This document shows, in pieces, positions 49,251 through 61,350 of a stretch of DNA of 64,000 nucleotides. The translations under genes were made by a program, and so were the position numbers. Origin of the DNA: Luzula sylvatica (lineage: Eukaryota > Streptophyta > Magnoliopsida > Poales > Juncaceae); contig OX326958.1 in assembly GCA_946800325.1 (NCBI GenBank), positions 70,739,264 through 70,803,263 of the forward strand, in the 5' to 3' direction. The notes under the pieces were generated by a model. The model made no database searches. It was not told where the DNA came from and was given only the letters and a program-made list of their open reading frames with translations. How positions within the stretch are numbered: position 1 is the first letter of the stretch; every line of letters begins with the position of its first letter.

Positions 49251-52200
49251 ATGTATTTCTCTCGCCGGGTCGAGCGATTTTGATATAAAAATCGTGCCAT
49301 TTGGAGAAAGATTGAGAAACCTACAATTGGACAATCTTCATATTCAATAATTCAAGATGAAATTACAAAAAAAAATTGTATTTTTTGTTAATTCGGGCTC
49401 AAAATACATAATTTTCGAAATTCGGCCGCGGTGCTGCATTCCTCTCGTCGAGGCGAGCGATTTTGATATGAAGATCGTGCCATTTGGAGAAAGTATGAGA
49501 AAGTTACAATGTGATAATCTTCAAATTCAATAATTCATGATGAAATTACCAAAAAAACTGTATTTTCTGTTAATTCGGTTTCAAAATACATAATTTCCCA
49601 AATTCGTTCGCGCTGCTGTATTTCTCTCGCCGGGTCGAGCGATTTTGATATAAAAATCGTGCCATTTGGAGAAAGATTGAGAAACCTACAATTGGACAAT
49701 CTTCATATTCAATAATTCAAGATGAAATTACAAAAAAAAACTGTATTTTTTGTTAATTCGGGCTCAAAATACATAATTTTCGAAATTCGGCCGCGGAGCT
49801 GCATTCCTCTCGTCGAGGCGAGCGATTTTGATATGAAGATCGTGCCATTTGGAGAAAGTATGAGAAAGTTACAATGTGATAATCTTCATATTCAATAATT
49901 CATGATGAAATTACCAAAAAAACTGTATTTTCTGTTAATTCGGTTTCAAAATACATAATTTCCCAAATTCGTTCGCGCTGCTGTATTTCTCTCGCCGGGG
50001 CGAGCGATTTTGATATAAAAATCGTGCCATTTGGAGAAAGATTGAGAAACCTACAATTGGACAATCTTCATATTCAATAATTCAAGATGAAATTACAAAA
50101 AAAACTGTATTTTTTGTTAATTCGGGCTCAAAATACATAATTTTCGAAATTCGGGCGCGATGCTGCATTCCTCTCGTCGAGGCGAGCGATTTTGATATGA
50201 AGATCGCGCCATTTGGAGAAAGTATGAGAAAGTTACAATGTGATAATCTTCAAATTCAATAATTCATGATGAAATTACCAAAAAAACTGTATTTTCTGTT
50301 AATTCGGTTTCAAAATACATAATTTCCCAAATTCGTTCGCGCTGCTGTATTTCTCTCGCCGGGTCAAGCAATTTTGATATAAAAATCGTGCCATTTGGAG
50401 AAAGATTGAGAAACCTACAATTGGACAATCTTCATATTCAATAATTCAAGATGAAATTACAAAAAAAAACTGTATTTTTTGTTAATTCGGGCTCAAAATA
50501 CATAATTTTCTAAATTCGGCCGCGCAGCTGCATTCCTCTCGTCGAGGCGAGCGATTTTGATATGAAGATCGTGCCATTTGGAGAAAGTATGAGAAAGTTA
50601 CAATGTGATAATCTTCATATTCAATAATTCATGATGAAATTACCAAAAAAACTGTATTTTCTGTTAATTCGGTTTCAAAATACATAATTTCCCAAATTCG
50701 TTCGCGCTGCTGTATTTCTCTCGCAGGGTCGAGCGATTTTGATATAAAAATCGTGCCATTTGGAGAAAGATTGAGAAACCTACAATTGGACAATCTTCAT
50801 ATTCAATAATTCAAGATGAAATTACAAAAAAAACTGTATTTTTTGTTAATTCGGGCTCAAAATACATAATTTTCGAAATTCGGCCGCGATGCTGCATTCC
50901 TCTCGTCGAGGCGAGCGATTTTGATATGAAGATCGTGCCATTTGGAGAAAGTATGAGAAAGTTACAATGTGATAATCTTCAAATTCAATAATTCATGATG
51001 AAATTACCAAAAAAACTGTATTTTCTGTTAATTCGGTTTCAAAATACATAATTTCCCAAATTCGTTCGCGCTGATGTATTTCTCTCGCCGGGTCGAGCGA
51101 TTTTGATATAAAAATCGTGCCATTTGGAGAAAGATTGAGAAACCTACAATTGGACAATCTTCATATTCAATAATTCAAGATGAAATTACAAAAAAAAATT
51201 GTATTTTTTGTTAATTCGGGCTCAAAATACATAATTTTCGAAATTCGGCCGCGGTGCTGCATTCCTCTCGTCGAGGCGAGCGATTTTGATATGAAGATCG
51301 TGCCATTTGGAGAAAGTATGAGAAAGTTACAATGTGATAATCTTCATATTCAATAATTCATGATGAAATTACCAAAAAAACTGTATTTTCTGTTAATTCG
51401 GTTTCAAAATACATAATTTCCCAAATTCGTTCGCGCTGCTGTATTTCTCTCGCCGGGGCGAGCGATTTTGATATAAAAATCGTGCCATTTGGAGAAAGAT
51501 TGAGAAACCTACAATTGGACAATCTTCATATTCAATAATTCAAGATGAAATTACAAAAAAAACTGTATTTTTTGTTAATTCGGGCTCAAAATACATAATT
51601 TTCGAAATTCGGGCGCGATGCTGCATTCCTCTCGTCGAGGCGAGCGATTTTGATATGAAGATCGCGCCATTTGGAGAAAGTATGAGAAAGTTACAATGTG
51701 ATAATCTTCAAATTCAATAATTCATGTTGAAATTACCAAAAAAACTGTATTTTCTGTTAATTCGGTTTCAAAATACATAATTTCCCAAATTCGTTCGCGC
51801 TGCTGTATTTCTCTCGCCGGGTCAAGCAATTTTGATATAAAAATCGTGCCATTTGGAGAAAGATTGAGAAACCTACAATTGGACAATCTTCATATTCAAT
51901 AATTCAAGATGAAATTACAAAAAAAAACTGTATTTTTTGTTAATTCGGGCTCAAAATACATAATTTTCGAAATTCGGCCGCGTAGCTGCATTCCTCTCGT
52001 CGAGGCGAGCGATTTTGATATGAAGATCGTGCCATTTGGAGAAAGTATGAGAAAGTTACAATGTGATAATCTTCATATTCAATAATTCATGATGAAATTA
52101 CCAAAAAAACTGTATTTTCTGTTAATTCGGTTTCAAAATACATAATTTCCCAAATTCGTTCGCGCTGCTGTATTTCTCTCGCCGGGTCGAGCGATTTTGA

Positions 52201-52531
52201 TATAAAAATCGTGCCATTTGGAGAAAGATTGAGAAACCTACAATTGGACAATCTTCATATTCAATAATTCAAGATGAAATTACAAAAAAAACTGTATTTT
52301 TTGTTAATTCGGGCTCAAAATACATAATTTTCGAAATTCGGCCGCGATGCTGCATTCCTCTCGTCGAGGCGAGCGATTTTGATATGAAGATCGCGCCATT
52401 TGGAGAAAGTATGAGAAAGTTACAATGTGATAATCTTCAAATTCAATAATTCATGATGAAATTACCAAAAAAACTGTATTTTCTGTTAATTCGGTTTCAA
52501 AATACATAATTTCCCAAATTCGCTCGCGCTG
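49251..52531 (+). repeat. 18-monomer higher-order unit (~3,281 bp), copy 2
   Basis: This follows copy 1 marker for marker and is very similar over its full length. After about 52,530 the B end reads cgctggggcgag and the next core is ctgcgttgctgc, so a third copy does not follow. Confidence 0.88.
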
Positions 52532-53799
52532 ATGTATTTCTCTCGCTGGGGCGAGCGATTTTGATATAAAAATCGTGCCATTTGGAGAAAGATTGAGAAA
52601 CCTACAATTGGACAATCTTCATATTCAATAATTCAAGATGAAATTACAAAAAAAACTGTATTTTTTGGTAATTCGGGCTCAAAATACATAATTTTCGAAA
52701 TTCGGCTGCGTTGCTGCATTCCTCTCGTCGAGGCGAGCGATTTTGATATGAAGATCGTGCCATTTGGAGAAAGTATGAGAAAGTTACAATGTGATAATCT
52801 TCAAATTCAATAATTCATGATGAAATTACCAAAAAAACTGTATTTTCTGTTAATTCGGTTTCAAAATACATAATTTCCCAAATTCGTTCGCGCTGATGTA
52901 TTTCTCTCGCCGGGTCGAGCGATTTTGATATAAAAATCGTGCCATTTGGAGAAAGATTGAGAAACCTACAATTGGACAATCTTCATATTCAATAATTCAA
53001 GATGAAATTACAAAAAAAAATTGTATTTTTTGTTAATTCGGGCTCAAAATACATAATTTTCGAAATTCGGCCGCGGTGCTGCATTCCTCTCGTCGAGGCG
53101 AGCGATTTTGATATGAAGATCGTGCCATTTGGAGAAAGTATGAGAAAGTTACAATGTGATAATCTTCAAATTCAATAATTCATGATGAAATTACCAAAAA
53201 AACTGTATTTTCTGTTAATTCGGTTTCAAAATACATAATTTCCCAAATTCGTTCGCGCTGCTGTATTTCTCTCGCCGGGTCGAGCGATTTTGATATAAAA
53301 ATCGTGCCATTTGGAGAAAGATTGAGAAACCTACAATTGGACAATCTTCATATTCAATAATTCAAGATGAAATTACAAAAAAAAACTGTATTTTTTGTTA
53401 ATTCGGGCTCAAAATACATAATTTTCGAAATTCGGCCGCGTTGCTGCATTCCTCTCGTCGAGGCGAGCGATTTTGATATGAAGATCGTGCCATTTGGAGA
53501 AAGTATGAGAAAGTTACAATGTGATAATCTTCATATTCAATAATTCATGATGAAATTACCAAAAAAACTGTATTTTCTGTTAATTCGGTTTCAAAATACA
53601 TAATTTCCCAAATTCGTTCGCGCTGCTGTATTTTTCTCGCCGGGGAGAGCGATTTTGATATAAAAATCGTGCCATTTGGAGAAAGATTGAGAAACCTACA
53701 ATTGGACAATCTTCATATTCAATAATTCAAGATGAAATTACAAAAAAAACTGTATTTTTTTGTTAATTCGGGCTCAAAATACATAATTTTCGAAATTCG

Positions 53800-56700
53800 G
53801 CCGCGATGCTGCATTCCTCTCGTCGAGGCGAGCGATTTTGATATGAAGATCGTGCCATTTGGAGAAAGTATGAGAAAGTTACAATGTGATAATCTTCAAA
53901 TTCAATAATTCATGATGAAATTACAAAAAAAACTGTATTTTTTGTTAATTCGGGCTCAAAATACATAATTTTCGAAATTCGGCCGCGCAGCTGCATTCCT
54001 CTCGTCGAGGCGAGCGATTTTGATATAAAAATCGTGTCATTTGGAGAAAGATTGAGAAACCTACAATTGGACAATCTTCATATTCAATAATTCAAGATGA
54101 AATTACAAAAAAAACTGTATTTTTTGTAAATTCGGGCTCAAAATACATAATTTTCGAAATTCGGCCGCGATGCTGCATTCCTCTCCTCGAGGCGAGCGAT
54201 TTTGATATGAAGATCATGCCATTTGGGGAAAGTATGAGAAAGTTACAAAGTGATAATCTTCAAATTCAATAATTCATGATGAAATTACCAAAAAAACTGT
54301 ATTTTTTGTTAATTCGGTTTCAAAATACATAATTTCCCAAATTCGTTCGCGCTGCTGTATTTCTCTCGCCGGGGCGAGCGATTTTGATATAAAAATCGTG
54401 CCATTTGGAGAAAGATTGAGAAACCTACAATTGGACAATCTTCATATTCAATAATTCAAGATGAAATTACAAAAAAAACAGTATTTTTTGTTAATTCGGG
54501 CACAAAATACATAATTTTCGAAATTCGGCCGCGAAGCTGCATTCCTCTCGTCGAGGCGAGCGATTTTGATATGAAGATCGTGCCATTTGGAGAAAGTATG
54601 AGAAAGTTACAATGTGATAATCTTCAAATTCAATAATTCATGATGAAATTACAAAAAAAACTGTATTTTTTGTTAATTCGGGCTCAAAATACAGAATTTT
54701 CCAAATTCGGCCGCGCTGCTGTATTCCTCTCGCCGGGGCGAGCGATTTTGATATAAAAATCGTGCCATTTGGAGAAAGATTGATAAACCTACAATTGGAC
54801 AATCTTCATATTCAATAATACAAGATGAAATTACAAAAAAAACTGTATTTTTTGTTAATTCGGGCTCAAAATACAAAATTTTCGAAATTCGGCCGCGCTG
54901 CGGCATTCCTCTCGTCGAGGCGAGCGATTTTGATATGAAGATCGTGCCATTTGGAGAAAGTATGAGAAAGTTACAATGTGATAATCTTCAAATTCAATAA
55001 TTCATGATGAAATTACCAAAAAAACTGTATTTTCTGTTAATTCGGTTTCAAAATACATAATTTCCCAAATTCGTTCGCGCTGCTGTATTTCTCTCGCCGG
55101 GGCGAGCGATTTTGATATAAAAATCGTGCCATTTGGAGAAAGATTGAGAAACCTACAATTGGACAATCTTCATATTCAATAATTCAAGATGAAATTACAA
55201 AAAAAACTGTATTTTTTGTTAATTCGGGCTCAAAATACAAAATTTTCGAAATTCGGTCGCGCTGCTGCATTCCTCACGTCGAGGCGAGCGATTTTGATAT
55301 GAAGATCGTGCCATTTGGAGAAAGTATGAGAAAGTTACAATGTGATAATCTTCAAATTCAATAATTCATGATGAAATTACTAAAAAAACTGTATTTTCTG
55401 TTAAGTCGGTTTCAAAATACATAATTTCCCAAATTCGTCCGCGCTGCTGTATTTCTCTCGCCGGGTCGAGCGATTTTGATATAAAAATCGTGCCATTTGG
55501 AGAAAGATTGAGAAACCTACAATTGGACAATCTTCATATTCAATAATTCAAGATGAAATTACAAAAAAAAACTGTATTTTTTGTTAATTCGGGCTCAAAA
55601 TACATAATTTTCGAAATTCGGCCACGAAGCTGCATTCCTCTCGTCTAGGCGAGCGATTTTGATATGAAGATCGTGCCATTTGGAGAAAGTATGAGAAAGT
55701 TACAATGTGATAATCTTCATATTCAATAATTCATGATGAAATTACCAAAAAAACTGTATTTTCTGTTAATTCGGTTTCAAAATCAATAATTTCCCAAATT
55801 CGTTCGCGCTGCTGTATTTCTCTCGCCGGGGCGAGCGATTTTGATATAAAAATCGTGCCATTTGGAGAAAGATTGAGAAACCTACAATTGGACAATCTTC
55901 ATATTCAATAATTCAAGATGAAATTACAAAAAAAAAACTGTATTTTTTGTTAATTCGGGCTCAAAATACATAATTTTCGAAATTCGGCCACGAAGCTGCA
56001 TTCCTCTCGTCTAGGCGAGCGATTTTGATATGAAGATCGTGCCATTTGGAGAAAGTATGAGAAAGTTACAATGTGATAATCTTCAAATTCAATAATTCAT
56101 GATGAAATTACCCAAAAAACTGTATTTTCTGTTAATTCGGTTTCAAAATACATAATTTCCCAAATTCGTTCGCGCTGCTGTATTTCTCTCGCCGGGTCAA
56201 TCAATTTTGATATAAAAATCGTGCCATTTGGAGAAAGATTGAGAAACCTACAATTGGACAATCTTCATATTCAATAATTCAAGATGAAATTACAAAAAAA
56301 AACTGTATTTTTTGTTAATTCGGGCTCAAAATACATAATTTTCGAAATTCGGCCGCGTAGCTGCATTCCTCTCGTCGAGGCGAGCGATTTTGTTACGAAG
56401 ATCGTGCCATTTGGAGAAACTATGAGAAAGTTACAATGTGATAATCTTCATATTCAATAATTCATGATGAAATTACCAAAAAAACTGTATTTTCTGTTAA
56501 TTCGGTTTCAAAATACATAATTTCCCAAATTCGTTCGCGCTGCTGTATTTCTCTCGCCGGGTCAAGCAATTTTGATATAAAAATCGTGCCATTTGGAGAA
56601 AGATTGAGAAACCTACAATTGGACAATCTTCATATTCAATAATTCAAGATGAAATTACAAAAAAAACTGTATTTTTTGTTAATTCGGGCTCAAAATACAT

Positions 56701-57628
56701 AATTTTCGAAATTCGGCCGCGGTGCTGCATTCCTCTCGTCGAGGCGAGCGATTTTGATATGAAGATCGTGCCATTTGGAGAAAGTATGAGAAAGTTACAA
56801 TGTGATAATCTTCAAATTCAATAATTCATGATGAAATTACCAAAAAAACTGTATTTTCTGTTAATTCGGTTTCAAAATACATAATTTCCCAAATTCGTTC
56901 GTGCTGATGTATTTCTCTCGCCGGGTCGTGCGATTTTGATATAAAAATCGTGCCATTTGGAGAAAGATTGAGAAACCTACAATTGGACAATCTTCATATT
57001 CAATAATTCAAGATGAAATTACAAAAAAAAATTGTATTTTTTGTTAATTCGGGCTCAAAATACATAATTTTCGAAATTCGGCCGCGGTGCTGCATTCCTC
57101 TCGTCGAGGCGAGCGATTTTGATATGAAGATCGTGCCATTTGGAGAAAGTATGAGAAAGTTACAATGTGATAATCTTCAAATTCAATAATTCATGATGAA
57201 ATTACCAAAAAAACTGTATTTTCTGTTAATTCGGTTTCAAAATACACAATTTCCCAAATTCGTTCGCGCTGCTGTATTTCTCTCGCCGGGTCGAGCGATT
57301 TTGATATAAAAATCGTGCCATTTGGAGAAAGATTGAGAAACCGACAATTGGACAATCTTCATATTCAATAATTCAAGATGAAATTACAAAAAAAAACTGT
57401 ATTTTTTGTTAATTCGGGTTCAAAATACATAATTTTCGAAATTCGGCCGCGTAGCTGCATTCCTCTCGTCGAGGCGAGCGATTTTGATATGAAGATCGTG
57501 CCATTTGGAGAAAGTATGAGAAAGTTACAATGTGATAATCTTCATATTCAATAATTCATGATGAAATTACCAAAAAAACTGTATTTTCTGTTAATTCGGT
57601 TTCAAAATACATAATTTCACAAATTCGT
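53800..57628 (+). repeat. 21-monomer unit (3,829 bp), copy 1
   Basis: Markers recur 3,829 bp later: atcgtgtcatttgg (54,031 and 57,860), tgataaacct (54,781 and 58,610), cagaattttcc (54,692 and 58,521) and ttaagtcgg (55,401 and 59,230). The part from about 55,380 to 57,660 is rich in private single-base changes (see findings). Confidence 0.8.
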
Positions 57629-59550
57629 TCACGCTGCTGTATTTTTCTCGCCGGGGCGAGCGATTTTGATATAAAAATCGTGCCATTTGGAGAAAGATTG
57701 AGAAACCTACAATTGGACAATCTTCATATTCAATAATTCAAGATGAAATTACAAAAAAAACTGTATTTTTTTGTTAATTCGGGCTCAAAATACATAATTT
57801 TCGAAATTCGGCCGCGCTGCTGCATTCCTCTCGTCGAGGCGAGCGATTTTGATATAAAAATCGTGTCATTTGGAGAAAGATTGAGAAACCTACAATTGGA
57901 CAATCTTCATATTCAATAATTCAAGATGAAATTACAAAAAAAACTGTATTTTTTGTAAATTCGGGCTCAAAATACATAATTTTCGAAATTCGGCCGCGTT
58001 GCTACATTCCTCTCCTCGAGGCGAGCGATTTTGATATGAAGATCGTGCCATTTGGGGAAAGTATGAGAAAGTTACAAAGTGATAATCTTCAAATTCAATA
58101 ATTCATGATGAAATTACCAAAAAAACTGTATTTTTTGTTAATTCGGTTTCAAAATACATAATTTCCCAAATTCGTTCGCGCTGCTGTATTTCTCTCGCCG
58201 GGGCGAGCGATTTTGATATAAAAATCGTGCCATTTGGAGAAAGATTGAGAAACCTACAATTGGACAATCTTCATATTCAATAATTCAAGATGAAATTACA
58301 AAAAAAACAGTATTTTTTGTTAATTCGGGCACAAAATACATAATTTTCGAAATTCGGCCGCGAAGCTGCATTCCTCTCGTCGAGGCGAGCGATTTTGATA
58401 TGAAGATCGTGCCATTTGGAGAAAGTATGAGAAAGTTACAATGTGATAATCTTCAAATTCAATAATTCATGATGAAATTACAAAAAAAAATGTATTTTTT
58501 GTTAATTCGGGCTCAAAATACAGAATTTTCCAAATTCGGCCGCGCTGCTGCATTCCTCTCGCCGGGGCGAGCGATTTTGATATAAAAATCGTGCCATTTG
58601 GAGAAAGATTGATAAACCTACAATTGGACAATCTTCATATTCAATAATTCAAGATGAAATTACAAAAAAAACTGTATTTTTTGTTAATTCGGGCTCAAAA
58701 TACAAAATTTTCGAAATTCGGCCGCGCTGCGGCATTCCTCTCGTCGAGGCGAGCGATTTTGATATGAAGATCGTGCCATTTGGAGAAAGTATGAGAAAGT
58801 TACAATGTGATAATCTTCAAATTCAATAATTCATGATGAAATTACCAAAAAAACTGTATTTTCTGTTAATTCGGTTTCAAAATACATAATTTCCCAAATT
58901 CGTTCGCGCTGCTGTATTTCTCTCGCCGGGGCGAGCGATTTTGATATAAAAATCGTGCCATTTGGAGAAAGATTGAGAAACCTACAATTGGACAATCTTC
59001 ATATTCAATAATTCAAGATGAAATTACAAAAAAAAATGTATTTTTTGTTAATTCGGGCTCAAAATACAAAATTTTCGAAATTCGGTCGCGCCGCTGCATT
59101 CCTCACGTCGAGGCGAGCGATTTTGATATGAAGATCGTGCCATTTGGAGAAAGTATGAGAAAGTTACAATGTGATAATCTTCAAATTCAATAATTCATGA
59201 TGAAATTACCAAAAAAACTGTATTTTCTGTTAAGTCGGTTTCAAAATACATAATTTCCCAAATTCGTCCGCGCTGCTGTATTTCTCTCGCCGGGTCGAGC
59301 GATTTTGATATAAAAATCGTGCCATTTGGAGAAAGATTGAGAAACCTACAATTGGACAATCTTCATATTCAATAATTCAAGATGAAATTACAAAAAAAAA
59401 CTGTATTTTTTGTTAATTCGGGCTCAAAATACATAATTTTCGAAATTCGGCCACGAAGCTGCATTCCTCTCGTCTAGGCGAGCGATTTTGATATGAAGAT
59501 CGTGCCATTTGGAGAAAGTATGAGAAAGTTACAATGTGATAATCTTCATA
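57629..59550 (+). repeat. 21-monomer unit, partial copy 2
   Basis: This matches copy 1 from the gtgtcatttgg monomer through the taggcgagcg dimer near 59,475. It then departs at a B-to-A hybrid near 59,560. At its left edge the ctgtatttttttgttaatt monomer (seven T) is one monomer nearer the marker than in copy 1, so a single monomer was lost or gained there. Confidence 0.75.
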
Positions 59551-60075
59551 TTCAATAATTCAAGATGAAATTACAAAAAAAACTGTATTTTTTGTTAATT
59601 CGGGGTAAAAATACATAATTTTCGAAATTCGGCCGCGCTGCTGCATTCCTCTGGTCGAGGCAAGCGATTTTGATATGAAGATCGTGCCATTTGGAGAAAG
59701 TATGAGAAAGTTACAATGTGATAATCTTCAAATTCAATAATTCATGATGAAATTACCAAAAAAACTGTATTTTCTGTTAATTCGGTTTCAAAATACATAA
59801 TTTCCCAAATTCATTCGCGCTGCTATATTTCTCTCGCCGGGGCGAGCGATTTTGATATAAAAATCGTGCAATTTGGAGAAAGATTGAGAAATCTACAATT
59901 GGACAATCTTCATATTCAATAATTCAAGATGAAATTACAAAAAAAAACTGTATTTTTTGTTAATTCGGGCTCAAAATACATAATTTTCGAAATTCGGCCG
60001 CGCAGCTGCATTCCTCTCGTCGAGGCGAGCGATTTTGATATGAAGATCGTGCCATTTGGAGAAAGTATGAGAAAG
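58800..60075 (+). repeat. 7-monomer unit (1,276 bp), copy 1
   Basis: The linked set aaaaatgtattttttg, tacaaaattttcg, ttaagtcgg (59,230), gtctaggcgag (59,475), ggggtaaaaatac (59,605), ctggtcgaggcaag and cgtgcaatttgg is repeated 1,276 bp downstream. The odd monomer number comes from the hybrid near 59,560. Confidence 0.85.
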
Positions 60076-61350
60076 TTACAATGTGATAATCTTCAAATTC
60101 AATAATTCATGATGAAATTACCAAAAAAACTGTATTTTCTGTTAATTCGGTTTCAAAATACATAATTTCCCAAATTCGTTCGCGCTGCTGTATTTCTCTC
60201 GCCGGGGCGAGCGATTTTGATATAAAAATCGTGCCATTTGGAGAAAGATTGAGAAACCTACAATTGGACAATCTTCATATTCAATAATTCAAGATGAAAT
60301 TACAAAAAAAAATGTATTTTTTGTTAATTCGGGCTCAAAATACAAAATTTTCGAAATTCGGTCGCGCTGCTGCATTCCTCACGTCGAGGCGAGCGATTTT
60401 GATATGAAGATCGTGCCATTTGGAGAAAGTATGAGAAAGTTACAATGTGATAATCTTCAAATTCAATAATTCATGATGAAATTACCAAAAAAACTGTATT
60501 TTCTGTTAAGTCGGTTTCAAAATACATAATTTCCCAAATTCGTCCGCGCTGCTGTATTTCTCTCGCCGGGTCGAGCGATTTTGATATAAAAATCGTGCCA
60601 TTTGGAGAAAGATTGAGAAACCTACAATTGGACAATCTTCATATTCAATAATTCAAGATGAAATTACAAAAAAAAACTGTATTTTTTGTTAATTCGGGCT
60701 CAAAATACATAATTTTCGAAATTCGGCCACGAAGCTGCATTCCTCTCGTCTAGGCGAGCGATTTTGATATGAAGATCGTGCCATTTGGAGAAAGTATGAG
60801 AAAGTTACAATGTGATAATCTTCATATTCAATAATTCAAGATGAAATTACAAAAAAAACTGTATTTTTTGTTAATTCGGGGTAAAAATACATAATTTTCG
60901 AAATTCGGCCGCGCTGCTGCATTCCTCTGGTCGAGGCAAGCGATTTTGATATGAAGATCGTGCCATTTGGAGAAAGTATGAGAAAGTTACAATGTGATAA
61001 TCTTCAAATTCAATAATTCATGATGAAATTACCAAAAAAACTGTATTTTCTGTTAATTCGGTTTCAAAATACATAATTTCCCAAATTCATTCGCGCTGCT
61101 ATATTTCTCTCGCCGGGGCGAGCGATTTTGATATAAAAATCGTGCAATTTGGAGAAAGATTGAGAAATCTACAATTGGACAATCTTCATATTCAATAATT
61201 CAAGATGAAATTACAAAAAAAAACTGTATTTTTTGTTAATTCGGGCTCAAAATACATAATTTTCGAAATTCGGCCGCGCAGCTGCATTCCTCTCGTCGAG
61301 GCGAGCGATTTTGATATGAAGATCGTGCCATTTGGAGAAAGTATGAGAAA
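60076..61350 (+). repeat. 7-monomer unit (1,276 bp), copy 2
   Basis: This has the same markers at 60,506, 60,751 and 60,881. One core differs (cgcgctgctgc against cgcgccgctgc in copy 1). It ends where catattc replaces caaattc near 61,370 and the next B end reads attcgatcgcg. Confidence 0.85.

Noticed and set aside
54673..54906. 77-codon open frame on the minus strand
   Set aside because: It is the antisense of two ordinary monomers. It stays open because of local variants such as agaattttcc, gtattcctctcgccgg and caataatacaag. No coding features are visible.
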